64,000 nt of DNA from Amycolatopsis orientalis DSM 43388. GTDB lineage: Bacteria > Actinomycetota > Actinomycetes > Mycobacteriales > Pseudonocardiaceae. Numbering within the stretch: position 1 is the first letter of the stretch; every line of letters begins with the position of its first letter. The stretch is from positions 1-64,000 of the forward strand of contig NZ_ASXG01000122.1 of the NCBI RefSeq assembly GCF_000411975.1. The letters are read 5' to 3'. Positions 43,802 to 52,819 of the stretch are shown piece after piece. The position numbers were made by a program, and so were the translations under genes. The notes under the pieces were generated by a model. The model was not told the DNA's origin. It saw nothing but the letters and a program-made list of their open reading frames with translations, and ran no database searches.

Positions 43802-46705
43802 TCAGCCGGTGCGCCGCGGCGGTTCGCCGTTCACGACGGGACCTCCGCCGCTGCCCGGATTGCCGGGTTCGGTGCCGCCGCCGAAGATGCCGCCCGGCCG
43901 GGTCGGGCTGGTCGTCGTCGAGGACGTCGGGTGCGAAGAACTGGTCGGCGGCTCCGACGACGAGGACGTGGTGGACGGCGGCGGCGGTTGCTCGCTGGAG
44001 GTCTGCCGCGGCGGCGGGGCCGTCTTGCTCGACGTGACGACCTCGTCCGCGTCCTTGCCGATCGGCTGCACCTTGTCGAACTTCTCGTCCGGCTTGTCCT
44101 TCAGGTAGTTCGTCATGAAGTCCTGCCAGGCCGGGCCCGCGATGGTCTTACCGAAGATCGGCTTGCCGTTCTGGTCGTGCAGCGGCTTGTTGCCGTCGCC
44201 GCCGATCCAGATCGCGGCCGCCACCGACGGGGTGTACCCGACCATCCAGGTCTGGGCGTTGCGGTCCTTGTACGAACTCGGGTCGCCCTCTTGCGGGTCG
44301 TACTGCTGGGTGCCGGTCTTACCCGCGCATTCGTGTCCGCTCGGGCACTTCAGGTGCGATTCGGCGATCACCGGGATGAGCGCGTCGGTGACGTTCCCGG
44401 CGATCTGCTTGCTCTTGTCCGCGTTGTCGTCGAACGCGGGCTTTCCCTGCCCGTTGGTGTCGTCGAAGATGACCTCGTCCTGGGAGTTGGTGAGCTTCGC
44501 GACGAAGTGCTGGTCGCGCCGCACGCCTCCGGAGGCGAACGACGAGTACCCGGCGGCCATGTCCTCCGGGGTGACCGCGGTGGCGCCACCGCCGAGGGCG
44601 ATGTTGGCGTCGCTCGTGCCGAGCTTGGCCTTGCCCTTCGGCGCGGGCTGCACGCCCGCCTCCTTCGCGGCTTCCGCGACCCGGGCCGGCTTCGTCCAGT
44701 TCAGCACCATGTCGTAGAACACGGTGTTCGCCGAGACCTCCATGGCCTTCTTGACCGTGCACTGCGGACCGCAGCTGGCGCTTTCGCCCGCGTTGCGGAC
44801 CACGCGCCCGCCGAGTTCCCGGTTGTTGGTGCCGTCGAAGGTCTCGCCGAGCCCCTTGCCCATCTTGAGCCAGGCGGTGAGGTCGTAGGCCTTCATCGAC
44901 GAACCGGGGTTCTGCGGGGTGTTCGCCCAGTCCGTGGCGAGCGTGTCCTTGCCCTGGTCGTTCTTCACCGTGGTCGGCCCGCCGTAATAGGCGACCACGC
45001 CACCGGTTCTCGGGTCGATGGCGACCAGCGCTCCCCGGAGGTTCTCGTCGGTCTGGCCCTGCATGTTGTCCTGCACGGACTGCACCGCGAGCTTCTGTGC
45101 GTTCGGGTCGATCGTGGTGTAGATCTTCGCGCCGGTGGAGTACAGCTTGTTCTCGTCGTAGCCCTTGGCGTCCAGCTCCTGCATGATGCGCTGCTGGATG
45201 AAGTAGTCCAGGGTGCCCGCGTCCTGCTTCTTCTGCGCGTCGCGCGGGACCATCGTGGGCAGCTGCGCCGCCTTGCGGTCGGCGGGCGAGAGCCAGTGGT
45301 TGGCCACCATCTGGTCCATCACGTAGTTCCACCGCTTCTGCACGTACGCGGTGTCGCGATCGCGGCTCGGGCCCTGGATCATCCCGGCGAGCAGCGCCGC
45401 CTCGGAGGCGTTGAGCTGCCCGACGTCCTTGCCGAAATACGCCTTCGAGGCGGCGGCGATGCCGTTCGCGCCGCGGCCGAAGAAGACGATGTTCAGGTAG
45501 CCGGTGATGATGTCCGATTTGGACGCTTCGTTGTTCAGCTTGAACGACTTCGCCAGCTCGGTCCATTTGCGCGTCAGCGTCGGGGCGTCGTTTTTGGTCG
45601 CCTGCTTGATGTACTGCTGCGAAATGGTCGAACCACCGCCGGTGCCGCCGGTCGCCTGGTTGAAGACCGAACGCAGGATCGCCATCACGTTGAAGCCGGA
45701 GTTGGTCTCGAAGGTCGCGTCCTCCGCCGCGTAGACGGCGTGCTTGACGACCTCGGGCACCTGGTTGGGCTGCAGCAGCTGGCGGTCGCCGCCCTCCGGG
45801 ACCGAACGGCCCATCACCGATTTGTCGGCGTAGTAGAAGGTGATCGGCTGGCTTTGCTGGGCGAGCACTTCCTGCGGCGAGGGCACGTCGACCAGGAAAT
45901 AGGTGATCACGAACGCGATCGCGGGCACCACGACGAACAGGCCGAACATCGCATACAGCACCCGCCGGACGATCTTCCACCGGCGTTTGCGGCGCTGCCT
46001 CGGCGTGAGGTCGGCCTTGCTCTTCTTGCCGCCCTCCTGACCTTCCGGGTCGTCCTCGAAGTCCGCGTCGTCCGAGTACTGGGCGAGGCGCGTTTCCTCG
46101 TCGTACGGGTCGTGGTCGTCGTACCGGTCGTCGTAAGGCGCGTAGCCGTTGTGCGCGGCATGCGTGATCAGGTCCGGTTCGCGGTCGGTCTCCGGATAGG
46201 ACGGCGGAGGCGGCGGCGGGACGCGACGGCCTTGCGGCGGCCGTCCGCCCGGCGGCGGTTGCCGCAAACCTTGGGTGGCGTTCCCGTTGGGGCCGCCGTT
46301 CGGAACGGGACGGCCGCCCGGAGGCTGGCGACGCGGCGGCGGCGCGCCCTGTCCGTCGAGGATCTGCGACGCACGGGTGGCCGAACCGCGGTCCTGCGGG
46401 CCGGGTCCTTGCGGCGGACGGCCCTGCGGGGCGCGGTTCTGCGGGGCGCGCTGCGGACGGCGCGGCTCGTCGGCGGCGGGCCACTGCGGAGCGCCTTCGT
46501 CGCCGCTCGGCCATTGCGGTGCGGCGTCGGCACGCGGGGCGCGGGGCGGGCGCGGCCCGCCGGCGGGAGGACGGCGGGGCGGCGCGGGGCGCCGGGGGGC
46601 GTCATCGGCGGGCCAGGCGGGACCGGGGTCCTCCTGCGGGCGCCGGGCACGGCGAGGTGCATCTGGCTCCTGGCTGGGCCAGGAGCGGTCGCGGTCGTCG
46701 TTCAC
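43802..46705 (-). CDS. ponA: Class A penicillin-binding protein (PBP1a), paralogue 2
   Basis: A 967-residue class A PBP with the same layout as its neighbour but a ~100-residue longer Arg/Pro/Gly-rich cytosolic N-terminus. One membrane helix (LFVVVPAIAFVITYFLV region) precedes GT51 motifs (EDATFETNSGFN, GGSTISQQYIKQ). Transpeptidase motifs are SSMK (Ser ~602), SAN and KTGT (~796). The tail is Pro/Ser/Thr-rich. GTG 46705 follows GGAGG by 7 nt. The order DUF5318 gene then ponA matches mycobacteria, making this copy the likelier positional orthologue of ponA1. Confidence 0.95.
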   Translation of the reverse strand: MNDDRDRSWPSQEPDAPRRARRPQEDPGPAWPADDAPRRPAPPRRPPAGGPRPPRAPRADAAPQWPSGDEGAPQWPAADEPRRPQRAPQNRAPQGRPPQGPGPQDRGSATRASQILDGQGAPPPRRQPPGGRPVPNGGPNGNATQGLRQPPPGGRPPQGRRVPPPPPPSYPETDREPDLITHAAHNGYAPYDDRYDDHDPYDEETRLAQYSDDADFEDDPEGQEGGKKSKADLTPRQRRKRRWKIVRRVLYAMFGLFVVVPAIAFVITYFLVDVPSPQEVLAQQSQPITFYYADKSVMGRSVPEGGDRQLLQPNQVPEVVKHAVYAAEDATFETNSGFNVMAILRSVFNQATGGTGGGSTISQQYIKQATKNDAPTLTRKWTELAKSFKLNNEASKSDIITGYLNIVFFGRGANGIAAASKAYFGKDVGQLNASEAALLAGMIQGPSRDRDTAYVQKRWNYVMDQMVANHWLSPADRKAAQLPTMVPRDAQKKQDAGTLDYFIQQRIMQELDAKGYDENKLYSTGAKIYTTIDPNAQKLAVQSVQDNMQGQTDENLRGALVAIDPRTGGVVAYYGGPTTVKNDQGKDTLATDWANTPQNPGSSMKAYDLTAWLKMGKGLGETFDGTNNRELGGRVVRNAGESASCGPQCTVKKAMEVSANTVFYDMVLNWTKPARVAEAAKEAGVQPAPKGKAKLGTSDANIALGGGATAVTPEDMAAGYSSFASGGVRRDQHFVAKLTNSQDEVIFDDTNGQGKPAFDDNADKSKQIAGNVTDALIPVIAESHLKCPSGHECAGKTGTQQYDPQEGDPSSYKDRNAQTWMVGYTPSVAAAIWIGGDGNKPLHDQNGKPIFGKTIAGPAWQDFMTNYLKDKPDEKFDKVQPIGKDADEVVTSSKTAPPPRQTSSEQPPPPSTTSSSSEPPTSSSHPTSSTTTSPTRPGGIFGGGTEPGNPGSGGGPVVNGEPPRRTG

Positions 46706-46796
46706 GAATGGGCCTCCGAGGGCTGCACTGCCGGCGCCGTCGTCCGGGACGAACGGCGGCGCACCGCCCTGCGTTCTGCAGCGGTTGTGGTACTCG

Positions 46797-47198
46797 TCAC
46801 TGCCCGGCAGTCCTTCGCGGCCGGGTCGGCTGGGGCTCTCCCGTGCCGAGGACGTAGGACAGGACCAGGTGGTTCCAATGGCACGTCCGGCACACCTCTA
46901 CGTCATAGACGGTGAATTCCGCGAAAATCCCGGACATCCGGGTCAGTTCGGCGGGGGTGCGTGCCGATCCCGAGACGTGCTTGAGCTCGTCGCCGTACAC
47001 CCAGGAGACGAGGTGCAGCGGGGCCCGGCGGCACATCGGGCAGGCCCGGTCCTCGGGTCTGCCGTGGAATTTGGCCGCGCGGAGCAGGTACGGGCTCGCG
47101 TCGCAGACCTCGTGGTCTCCGACGCGTCCGGAGCGGACGCCGGCCAGCAGCGCACGGCGCTGCAAGGCGTAATCCACAACCTGCCGCTGGTTTCGCAC
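46797..47198 (-). CDS. DUF5318 zinc-ribbon protein
   Basis: A 133-residue cytosolic protein of the DUF5318 family, found upstream of ponA in mycobacteria as well. Cysteine pairs in CPMCRRAPLHLVSWVYGDEL and CRTCHWNHLVLSYVLG indicate a zinc-binding treble-clef or ribbon fold. GTG 47198 is chosen since TACTCT lies 6 nt upstream on the complement strand, a leaderless arrangement; a longer frame would reach into the PadR promoter. Function unknown; conserved linkage hints at cell-wall growth control. Confidence 0.85.
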   Translation of the reverse strand: MRNQRQVVDYALQRRALLAGVRSGRVGDHEVCDASPYLLRAAKFHGRPEDRACPMCRRAPLHLVSWVYGDELKHVSGSARTPAELTRMSGIFAEFTVYDVEVCRTCHWNHLVLSYVLGTGEPQPTRPRRTAGQ

Positions 47199-47349
47199 GA
47201 GGACAGAGTACGGGCTCTTGCTGTGCCCGCGGTGCCCCCTGCTTTCCCGCACCCAGGGCGACCGCTCGGACACGCCGAAAGTTTGCTAACGCTCTGGTCA
47301 CGGATCGCCGGGCGCGTGCTGGTCGCGGGTTACTTCCGCCACTTCGATG

Positions 47350-47375
47350 TATCGAGGCGATATACTCGGCGAGTA
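47350..47375. promoter_or_regulatory. PadR autoregulatory promoter with two palindromes
   Basis: TATCG-AGG-CGATA (47350-47362) and TACTCG-G-CGAGTA (47363-47375) are adjacent perfect inverted repeats. The -10-like TATACT (47361-47366) lies across both. This fits a repressor site controlling the PadR-ino1 operon. Confidence 0.6.
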
Positions 47376-47442
47376 GGTTGGCTGAGCCGGTCCCGGTGAT
47401 CAACGAGGCTGGCCGCGGCGTATTCCCGGAATGGGGTGTGGT

Positions 47443-48000
47443 GTGCTCGAACTCGCGATCCTCGGATTGCTGCACGAGGCGCCCATGCACGGGTACGTGC
47501 TCCGCAAACGTTTGCACGAGACGCTCGGGATGTTCCGGACGTTCTCGTACGGCTCGCTGTATCCGACCCTGCGCCGGCTGCTGCGGGCCGGCTACCTCGT
47601 CGAGGAGTTCGACGAGGCGGACGACCGGGCGTGGTCCCGGCGCGGCCGCCGCGTCTACAAGCTCACCGCCGAGGGCAAGGAACGCTTCGCCGAACTGCTC
47701 GGCGACGCGGGACCGCAGACGTGGGACGACGAGGGATTCGGCGTCCACCTGGCGTTCTTCTCGCGGACACCGGCCGACGTCAGGATGCGAATCCTGGAAG
47801 GCCGCCGCCGCCGCGTCGAAGAGCGGCGCGAAGGTTTGCGGGACGCGCTGGCCAGGGCCGAGGAAAAGATCGACCGCTACACCCGCGAGCTGCACCGGCT
47901 GGGGCTGGAGTCGAGCGAGCGGGAGGTGCGCTGGCTCAACGAGCTGATCGCGCACGAACAAGCCGAGCAGCGCGGCCCGGAGCAGCCGGGACTGAGTTGA
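47443..48000 (+). CDS. PadR family transcriptional regulator
   Basis: A 185-residue PadR repressor. The winged helix reads LELAILGLLHEAPMHGYVLRKRL and FRTFSYGSLYPTLRRLLRAGYL (residues 2-55); the C-terminal coiled coil is Arg/Glu-rich and mediates dimerisation. Mycobacterial homologues start VLELAILG, so GTG 47443 is preferred over ATG 47431. It is followed at 65 bp by inositol phosphate synthase, the same order as in mycobacteria, so it probably controls ino1 and itself. Confidence 0.92.
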   Translation: MLELAILGLLHEAPMHGYVLRKRLHETLGMFRTFSYGSLYPTLRRLLRAGYLVEEFDEADDRAWSRRGRRVYKLTAEGKERFAELLGDAGPQTWDDEGFGVHLAFFSRTPADVRMRILEGRRRRVEERREGLRDALARAEEKIDRYTRELHRLGLESSEREVRWLNELIAHEQAEQRGPEQPGLS

Positions 48001-48065
48001 GCGGCGGCCGCAACGGGGCGGCAGACCTGCAGATGCAAGTGAATGAGATTGAAGGAGAAACCGGC

Positions 48066-49154
48066 ATGGGCTCCAACCGCCGCGTTCGGGTGGCCATCGT
48101 GGGCGTCGGCAACTGCGCCTCGTCGCTGGTCCAGGGCGTGCAGTACTACCGTGACGCGGATCCCGGTACGCGCGTCCCCGGTTTGATGCACGTCCAGTTC
48201 GGCGACTACCACGTGCGCGACGTCGAGTTCGTCGCCGCGTTCGACGTCGACGCGAAGAAGGTCGGCCGGGATCTCTCGGAGGCGATCTCCGCCAGCGAGA
48301 ACAACACGATCAAGATCGCCGACGTGCCGCCGCTCGGCGTCACCGTCCAGCGCGGCCACACCTACGACGGTCTCGGCCGGTTCTACCGCGAGACCATCGA
48401 GGAGTCCGACGAGGCTCCGGTCGACGTGGTCGCCGCGCTGCGCGACGCGCAGGTCGACGTGCTCGTCTCCTATCTTCCCGTCGGGTCCGAAGAGGCCGAC
48501 AAGTTCTACGCGCAGGCCGCGATCGACGCGGGCGTCGCGTTCGTCAACGCGCTGCCGGTCTTCATCGCCTCCGACCCGGAGTGGGCGAAGAAGTTCGCCG
48601 ACGCGGGCGTCCCGATCGTCGGCGACGACATCAAGTCCCAGGTCGGCGCCACTATCACGCACCGCGTGCTGGCGAAGCTGTTCGAGGACCGCGGCGTGCA
48701 GCTCGACCGCACGATGCAGCTCAACGTGGGCGGGAACATGGACTTCCTGAACATGAAGGAGCTGGAGCGGCTCGAGTCGAAGAAGATCTCCAAGACCCAG
48801 TCGGTCACGTCGCAGGTGGACCGCGAGCTCGGCAAGGGCAATGTCCACATCGGACCGTCGGACTACGTGCAGTGGCTCGACGACCGCAAGTGGGCCTACG
48901 TCCGGCTCGAGGGCCGCGCGTTCGGCGACGTGCCGCTGAACCTGGAGTACAAGCTCGAGGTGTGGGACTCCCCCAACTCGGCGGGCATCATCATCGACGC
49001 GGTGCGCGCGGCGAAGATCGCCAAGGACCGCGGCATCGGCGGCCCGATCCTGTCCGCGTCGTCCTACTTCATGAAGTCGCCGCCGGAGCAGTACGACGAC
49101 TCGACCGCACGCGACGCGGTCGACGCCTTCATCCGCGGCGAAGTGGAGCGCTGA
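48066..49154 (+). CDS. ino1: Inositol-3-phosphate synthase
   Basis: Converts glucose 6-phosphate to inositol 3-phosphate with bound NAD, first step towards phosphatidylinositol, lipoglycans and mycothiol. The 362 residues carry the NAD fold VAIVGVGNCASSLVQGV, VSYLPVGSEEADKFYAQA, NALPVFIASDPEW, VGDDIKSQVGATITHR and LNVGGNMDFLNM, ending with the actinobacterial short form. ATG 48066 follows GAAGGAG. A very large hairpin follows the stop. Confidence 0.96.
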   Translation: MGSNRRVRVAIVGVGNCASSLVQGVQYYRDADPGTRVPGLMHVQFGDYHVRDVEFVAAFDVDAKKVGRDLSEAISASENNTIKIADVPPLGVTVQRGHTYDGLGRFYRETIEESDEAPVDVVAALRDAQVDVLVSYLPVGSEEADKFYAQAAIDAGVAFVNALPVFIASDPEWAKKFADAGVPIVGDDIKSQVGATITHRVLAKLFEDRGVQLDRTMQLNVGGNMDFLNMKELERLESKKISKTQSVTSQVDRELGKGNVHIGPSDYVQWLDDRKWAYVRLEGRAFGDVPLNLEYKLEVWDSPNSAGIIIDAVRAAKIAKDRGIGGPILSASSYFMKSPPEQYDDSTARDAVDAFIRGEVER

Positions 49155-49174
49155 CCCAGCCTGAAGGTGAACGT

Positions 49175-49225
49175 ACGTGAGGGGAACCCTGAGGGAATCA
49201 GATTCCCTCAGGGTTCCCCTCACGT
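49175..49225. terminator. 24-bp hairpin terminator after ino1
   Basis: Arms 49175-49198 and 49202-49225 are perfectly complementary around a 3-nt loop; TCTATT follows. It probably ends ino1 and the convergent methyltransferase transcript. Confidence 0.85.
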
Positions 49226-49267
49226 CTATTCACCGGGGTCACGCGGCTTAAGTTCTGGCATTGGCGT

Positions 49268-50125
49268 TTAGGGCAGGTCGGCGGTGACCAGTTCGGTTTT
49301 GGTCATGGCGTCGCCGAGCGGGTCGGGCAGGTGTTTGCCGTAACTGGCGGCGAGGTCGCCCGCGCGGTCGACGGCCGTCTGCCAGCCTTGTCGGGCGAGC
49401 CATTCGACCGGGTTGCGGCGCGGTTCGGTCGAAAGCACGTCGTTCACGTCGAGGCCCAGCCGCGCTCCGGCGTCTGACGACCGGATGGTGTCGAGGATGT
49501 CGGTGCTGCCGAGGTCGGGGATGTGCTCGATGCCGATCCGGCTGCCCGGCGCGCTGCGGGCGTGCACGAGGTCGAACAGCAGCTCCTCCGCCCGCGGGGG
49601 CAGGTACGGCAGCAATCCCTCGGCGATCCACACTGCCGGGCGGCCGCGGTCGAATCCGGCGTTTTCCAAGGCGGCGGGCCAGTCCTCGCGCAGGTCGGCT
49701 CCGATCGCGTGCCGGCGGCAACGCGGCACCGCGCCGAGGCCGTCCAGCACTTCCTGTTTGAACGCGAGCACCCGCGGCTGGTCCACCTCGAAGACGTCTC
49801 GGCCGGAGAGGTCCAGCCGGTACGCGCGGGCGTCGAGCCCCGCGGCGAGGATCACCACCTGCGGCGCGTCCGTGCCGGTGACCACCTCGTCGAAGAACCG
49901 GGACCGCACCGCGAGGTACTCGGCCATCGCCATCCAGAGCGCGTCGTCGACCGGTTCGATCGGCATCGGCCGCGGCGGTTTCGCGGCGCGGACGAACTCC
50001 GCCGCGTACCGGTCTTCGATCAGCGGATCAGGGGACACCGTCGCGATCGCCCGGCCCGCGGCGACCCCGAGCGCGGTGAGCCCGACGCTGCTGACGATGT
50101 CCCAATCCTGGTCTGGTGCAGCCAT
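49268..50125 (-). CDS. SAM-dependent methyltransferase (LCM family)
   Basis: A 285-residue class I methyltransferase of the leucine carboxyl methyltransferase-like family abundant in mycobacteria and actinomycetes (PF04072 type). Motifs are AAGLDARAYRLDLSG for SAM binding, VFEVDQPRVLAFKQE, AIGADLREDWPAAL and VWIAEGLLPYLPP. Likely O-methylates a carboxylate or small metabolite; substrate unknown. ATG 50125 has a GGGGTGG ribosome-site-like tract just upstream. Confidence 0.88.
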   Translation of the reverse strand: MAAPDQDWDIVSSVGLTALGVAAGRAIATVSPDPLIEDRYAAEFVRAAKPPRPMPIEPVDDALWMAMAEYLAVRSRFFDEVVTGTDAPQVVILAAGLDARAYRLDLSGRDVFEVDQPRVLAFKQEVLDGLGAVPRCRRHAIGADLREDWPAALENAGFDRGRPAVWIAEGLLPYLPPRAEELLFDLVHARSAPGSRIGIEHIPDLGSTDILDTIRSSDAGARLGLDVNDVLSTEPRRNPVEWLARQGWQTAVDRAGDLAASYGKHLPDPLGDAMTKTELVTADLP

Positions 50126-50233
50126 TTCCACCCCTGATGGCGATCTTGTTGGCAGACGTTCAGGATGGCGCCGCGCGACCGGGCGGATACCCGCTGCGAC
50201 CCGATTTGGGGTTATTTGCCGCTGTGGTCTGCG

Positions 50234-50872
50234 TCACTCACTGAGCGCGGCGGGCAACGCGGCCAAATTCGGCAGCACCGTGGCGTCCCGCAGCGCCTCC
50301 GGGTCCGGCGGGAAGTGCGGGTTCGGCACCGCGAAGACCGTCATGTTCGCCGCGAACGCCGCGCGCAGGCCGTTGGTCGAGTCCTCCACGGCGGCGCAGC
50401 GCGAAGCTTCGACGCCCAGCAGCATCGCTGCCCGCAGGTATACGTCGGGCTCGGGTTTGCCGGCGGCCACTTCCTCGCTCGACACCGCGACCGGGACCAG
50501 CGACGTCAGGTCGCACGCGGTGAGGAACGAGTGGATCAGCACCGGCGGCGACGAGCTGGCGATCGCGACCGGCCAGCGCCGGGCGATCTCCCGGACGACC
50601 TGGTCGGCGCCGTCGATCACCGGCGGGCGGTCGGCGTAGCGGGCGGCCATCTCGTCGATCACCGTGCGGGCGATTTCGTCCGGGCTGAGCCGCGCGCCCA
50701 GGGTGTCCACCAGGTAGCGCGCCCATTCCGGGGTGCTCATCCCCTGTTGCGCACGGGTCGCTTCGGGCCGCCAGGTGCCGCCGTGTTCGGCGACTACGGC
50801 GCGGCGCACCTCGTCCCACGTCGTCTCGGAGTCCACCAGTACGCCGTCGAGGTCGAAGATCACCGCGTCCAC
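50234..50872 (-). CDS. HAD family hydrolase
   Basis: A 212-residue HAD phosphatase of the beta-phosphoglucomutase/phosphoglycolate type. Motif I is FDLDGVLVDSE with nucleophile Asp, a helical cap follows, motif II is AIASSSPP, motif III Lys is in AAGKPEPDVYL and motif IV is AVEDSTNGLRAA. It dephosphorylates or isomerises a small phosphoester, identity unknown. Divergent from the MarR gene by 85 bp. Confidence 0.9.
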   Translation of the reverse strand: MDAVIFDLDGVLVDSETTWDEVRRAVVAEHGGTWRPEATRAQQGMSTPEWARYLVDTLGARLSPDEIARTVIDEMAARYADRPPVIDGADQVVREIARRWPVAIASSSPPVLIHSFLTACDLTSLVPVAVSSEEVAAGKPEPDVYLRAAMLLGVEASRCAAVEDSTNGLRAAFAANMTVFAVPNPHFPPDPEALRDATVLPNLAALPAALSE

Positions 50873-50930
50873 TTCACCAGCCTAGGCGTCCTGGACTGGA
50901 CCACCTTGTGAGCCGAATTACTTCGCTACC

Positions 50931-50957
50931 CTAACTAATTTTTGTTAGCCTAGCTAA
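50931..50957. promoter_or_regulatory. MarR operator over leaderless start
   Basis: TTAGC-CTA-GCTAA (50945-50957) is a perfect 5-3-5 inverted repeat ending at the base before GTG 50958; CTAAC and GTTAG (50931-50935, 50944-50948) form a second, overlapping pair. The -10-like TAGCCT (50946-50951) lies inside. A repressor here would cover the -10 and start site. Confidence 0.65.
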
Positions 50958-51443
50958 GTGACTTCCTCGAGAGGCGATCTGGCGCAGCGGCTCCGGCCGG
51001 TGGTGTTCCGGCTGTACTACCTGGTGCGCCGCGAATCCGCGCAGCTGCTGACCCTGACCCAGGGGTCGGTGCTGTCGGAGCTGGTCGGCCGCGGGCCGAG
51101 CCGGATGAGCCGGCTTTCCCGTCTCGAGCGGGTGCGGATGCCGTCGATGACCGACGTCGTGCGCAGGCTGGAGCGGCTCGGCATGGTGACCCGCCGTCCC
51201 GATCCCGAGGACGGGCGCGCCGTGCTCGTGGAGGCCACCCCGGAAGGCGAGCGGTTCTACGCCGAGATGATCGCGGGCCGGGAGGCGGAGCTGCGGGCGC
51301 GGCTCGACCGGCTCGACCCGGACGAGCGCGCCGCCATCGACGCCGCGCTGCCCGCGCTCACGAAGCTGATCGCCGACTTCCACCGTGACGACCCCGCCGC
51401 GGAACTCGCCGTACTGTCTGAAGGAGGAACTGATCCGCGATGA
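50958..51443 (+). CDS. MarR family transcriptional regulator
   Basis: A 161-residue winged-helix repressor with LRPVVFRLYYLVRRESAQLLTL, helix-turn-helix SRMSRLSRLERVRMPSMTDVVRRLERLGM, wing VTRRPDPEDGRAVLVEATPEG and a C-terminal dimerisation helix. Its stop overlaps the start of the MFS pump as ATGA, the common regulator/pump arrangement; loss of binding when a drug is sensed would raise both. GTG 50958 fits a leaderless transcript. Confidence 0.94.
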   Translation: MTSSRGDLAQRLRPVVFRLYYLVRRESAQLLTLTQGSVLSELVGRGPSRMSRLSRLERVRMPSMTDVVRRLERLGMVTRRPDPEDGRAVLVEATPEGERFYAEMIAGREAELRARLDRLDPDERAAIDAALPALTKLIADFHRDDPAAELAVLSEGGTDPR

Positions 51444-52660
51444 GCGCTGAGCACCACTCAAGCCTGCTGGACGCGGTCAAGGGCCAGCCCAAACAGGTGT
51501 GGATCACCGCGTTCGCCGCGGTCATCGCGTTCATGGGCATCGGCCTCGTCGACCCGATCCTGCTGTCCATCGCCAAGGGGCTGAACGCTTCGCCGTCCCA
51601 GGTCACCCTGCTGTTCACGTCGTATCTCGGCGTGCAGGTGATCGCCATGCTCTTCACTGGCGCGATGTCCGCCCGGTTCGGGGCGAAGCGGACCGTGCTG
51701 GTCGGGCTGACCCTGATCGTCGCCGCGACCGCGTTGTGTGCCGCGGCGGGTTCGATCGAACAGCTCGTCGGCCTGCGTGCGGTGTGGGGCCTGGGCAACG
51801 CTTTCTTCATCGCCACCGCGCTGTCGGTGATCGTCGGTGCCGCGACTGGTGGCCAATCCGGCGCGATTCTGCTTTACGAGGCCGCACTGGGCGTCGGGCT
51901 CGCTGTGGGTCCGCTGCTCGGTGCGCTGCTGGGCACCATCTCGTGGCGCGGTCCGTTCCTCGGTACCGCGGTGCTGATGATCGCCGCGCTGGTGCTGTGC
52001 TCGATCTTCCTGAAGAGCGACTCGGCCGAGAAACGCCAGCCGATCAAGCTGCTCGACCCGCTGCGGGCGCTCAAGCACCCCGGTCTGCTGCGGACGTCGA
52101 TCGCCTCCGCGCTGTACACCGCCGCGTTCTTCGCGGTGCTCGCCTGGTCGCCGTTCGTGCTCGGCTGGAACGCCATCGCCGTCGGCCTGATCTTCTGCGG
52201 CTGGGGCCTGTGCGTGGCGATCGCCGGCGTGGTGCTCGCGCCGAAGATGGCCGCCCGCTTCGGCGAACGGCACGCGGCCGCGCTGGCGGTGGCCGGATAC
52301 ACCGTGCTGATGCTGGTGCTGGCCATCCCGAGCAAGCCGGTGGTGGTCGTCGGGATCATCGTGTCCGGGCTGGTTTCCGGGCTGCTGAACACGCTGTTCA
52401 CCGGCACCGCGATGTCGATCAGCGACGCGCCGCGGCCGGTCGCGAGCGCCGGGTACAACTTCTGCCGCTGGTTCGGCGGCGCGATCGCGGCCACGCTCGT
52501 CGGCCACGTCGCCGAGTGGATGGGCTGGGAGCAGGGACCGTTCCTGGTCGCCGCCGTCCTCTGCTTGATCGCCGCCGTGCTGCTTTCGCAGCGCGAGAAG
52601 AAGGCCGACCCGCACACCGTGCCGAAGGAGGCCGCGCTCGTCGGCGACGAGGAGTTCTGA
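51440..52660 (+). CDS. MFS efflux transporter
   Basis: A 406-residue major facilitator with about 12 membrane helices: WITAFAAVIAFMGIGLVDPIL (TM1), the A motif GAMSARFGAKRTVLVG between TM2 and TM3, RAVWGLGNAFFIATAL, and LYEAALGVGLAVGPLLGALLG (motif C-like, antiporter group). Probably a proton-coupled drug or metabolite exporter. Translation is coupled to MarR. Substrate unknown. Confidence 0.93.
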   Translation: MSAEHHSSLLDAVKGQPKQVWITAFAAVIAFMGIGLVDPILLSIAKGLNASPSQVTLLFTSYLGVQVIAMLFTGAMSARFGAKRTVLVGLTLIVAATALCAAAGSIEQLVGLRAVWGLGNAFFIATALSVIVGAATGGQSGAILLYEAALGVGLAVGPLLGALLGTISWRGPFLGTAVLMIAALVLCSIFLKSDSAEKRQPIKLLDPLRALKHPGLLRTSIASALYTAAFFAVLAWSPFVLGWNAIAVGLIFCGWGLCVAIAGVVLAPKMAARFGERHAAALAVAGYTVLMLVLAIPSKPVVVVGIIVSGLVSGLLNTLFTGTAMSISDAPRPVASAGYNFCRWFGGAIAATLVGHVAEWMGWEQGPFLVAAVLCLIAAVLLSQREKKADPHTVPKEAALVGDEEF

Positions 52661-52678
52661 CCTCTTCCGCACGCACCG

Positions 52679-52713
52679 CGATCGCCTCCGGACCGTCTGT
52701 TCGGGGGCGATCG
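52679..52713 (+). terminator. Terminator hairpin after MFS gene
   Basis: A 12-bp stem with one G-U pair (52679-52690 with 52702-52713), 11-nt loop, 18 nt after the stop; TCGTCTTT follows. Confidence 0.7.
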
Positions 52714-52819
52714 TCGTCTTTGGCCGAATACACCCGCTGTTCACCTTTTGGTCCGGTTAAGGGGGTTTTCACCGCATACGGTCGCTGCGTTCCCACCGAG
52801 AAGCGACCCTGGAGGCCCC

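Noticed and set aside
52739..52773. PHO box upstream of the PhoX-like gene
   Set aside because: GTTCACC and TTCACC are present but are not spaced by a multiple of the 11-nt unit expected for PhoP sites, so no feature was called.
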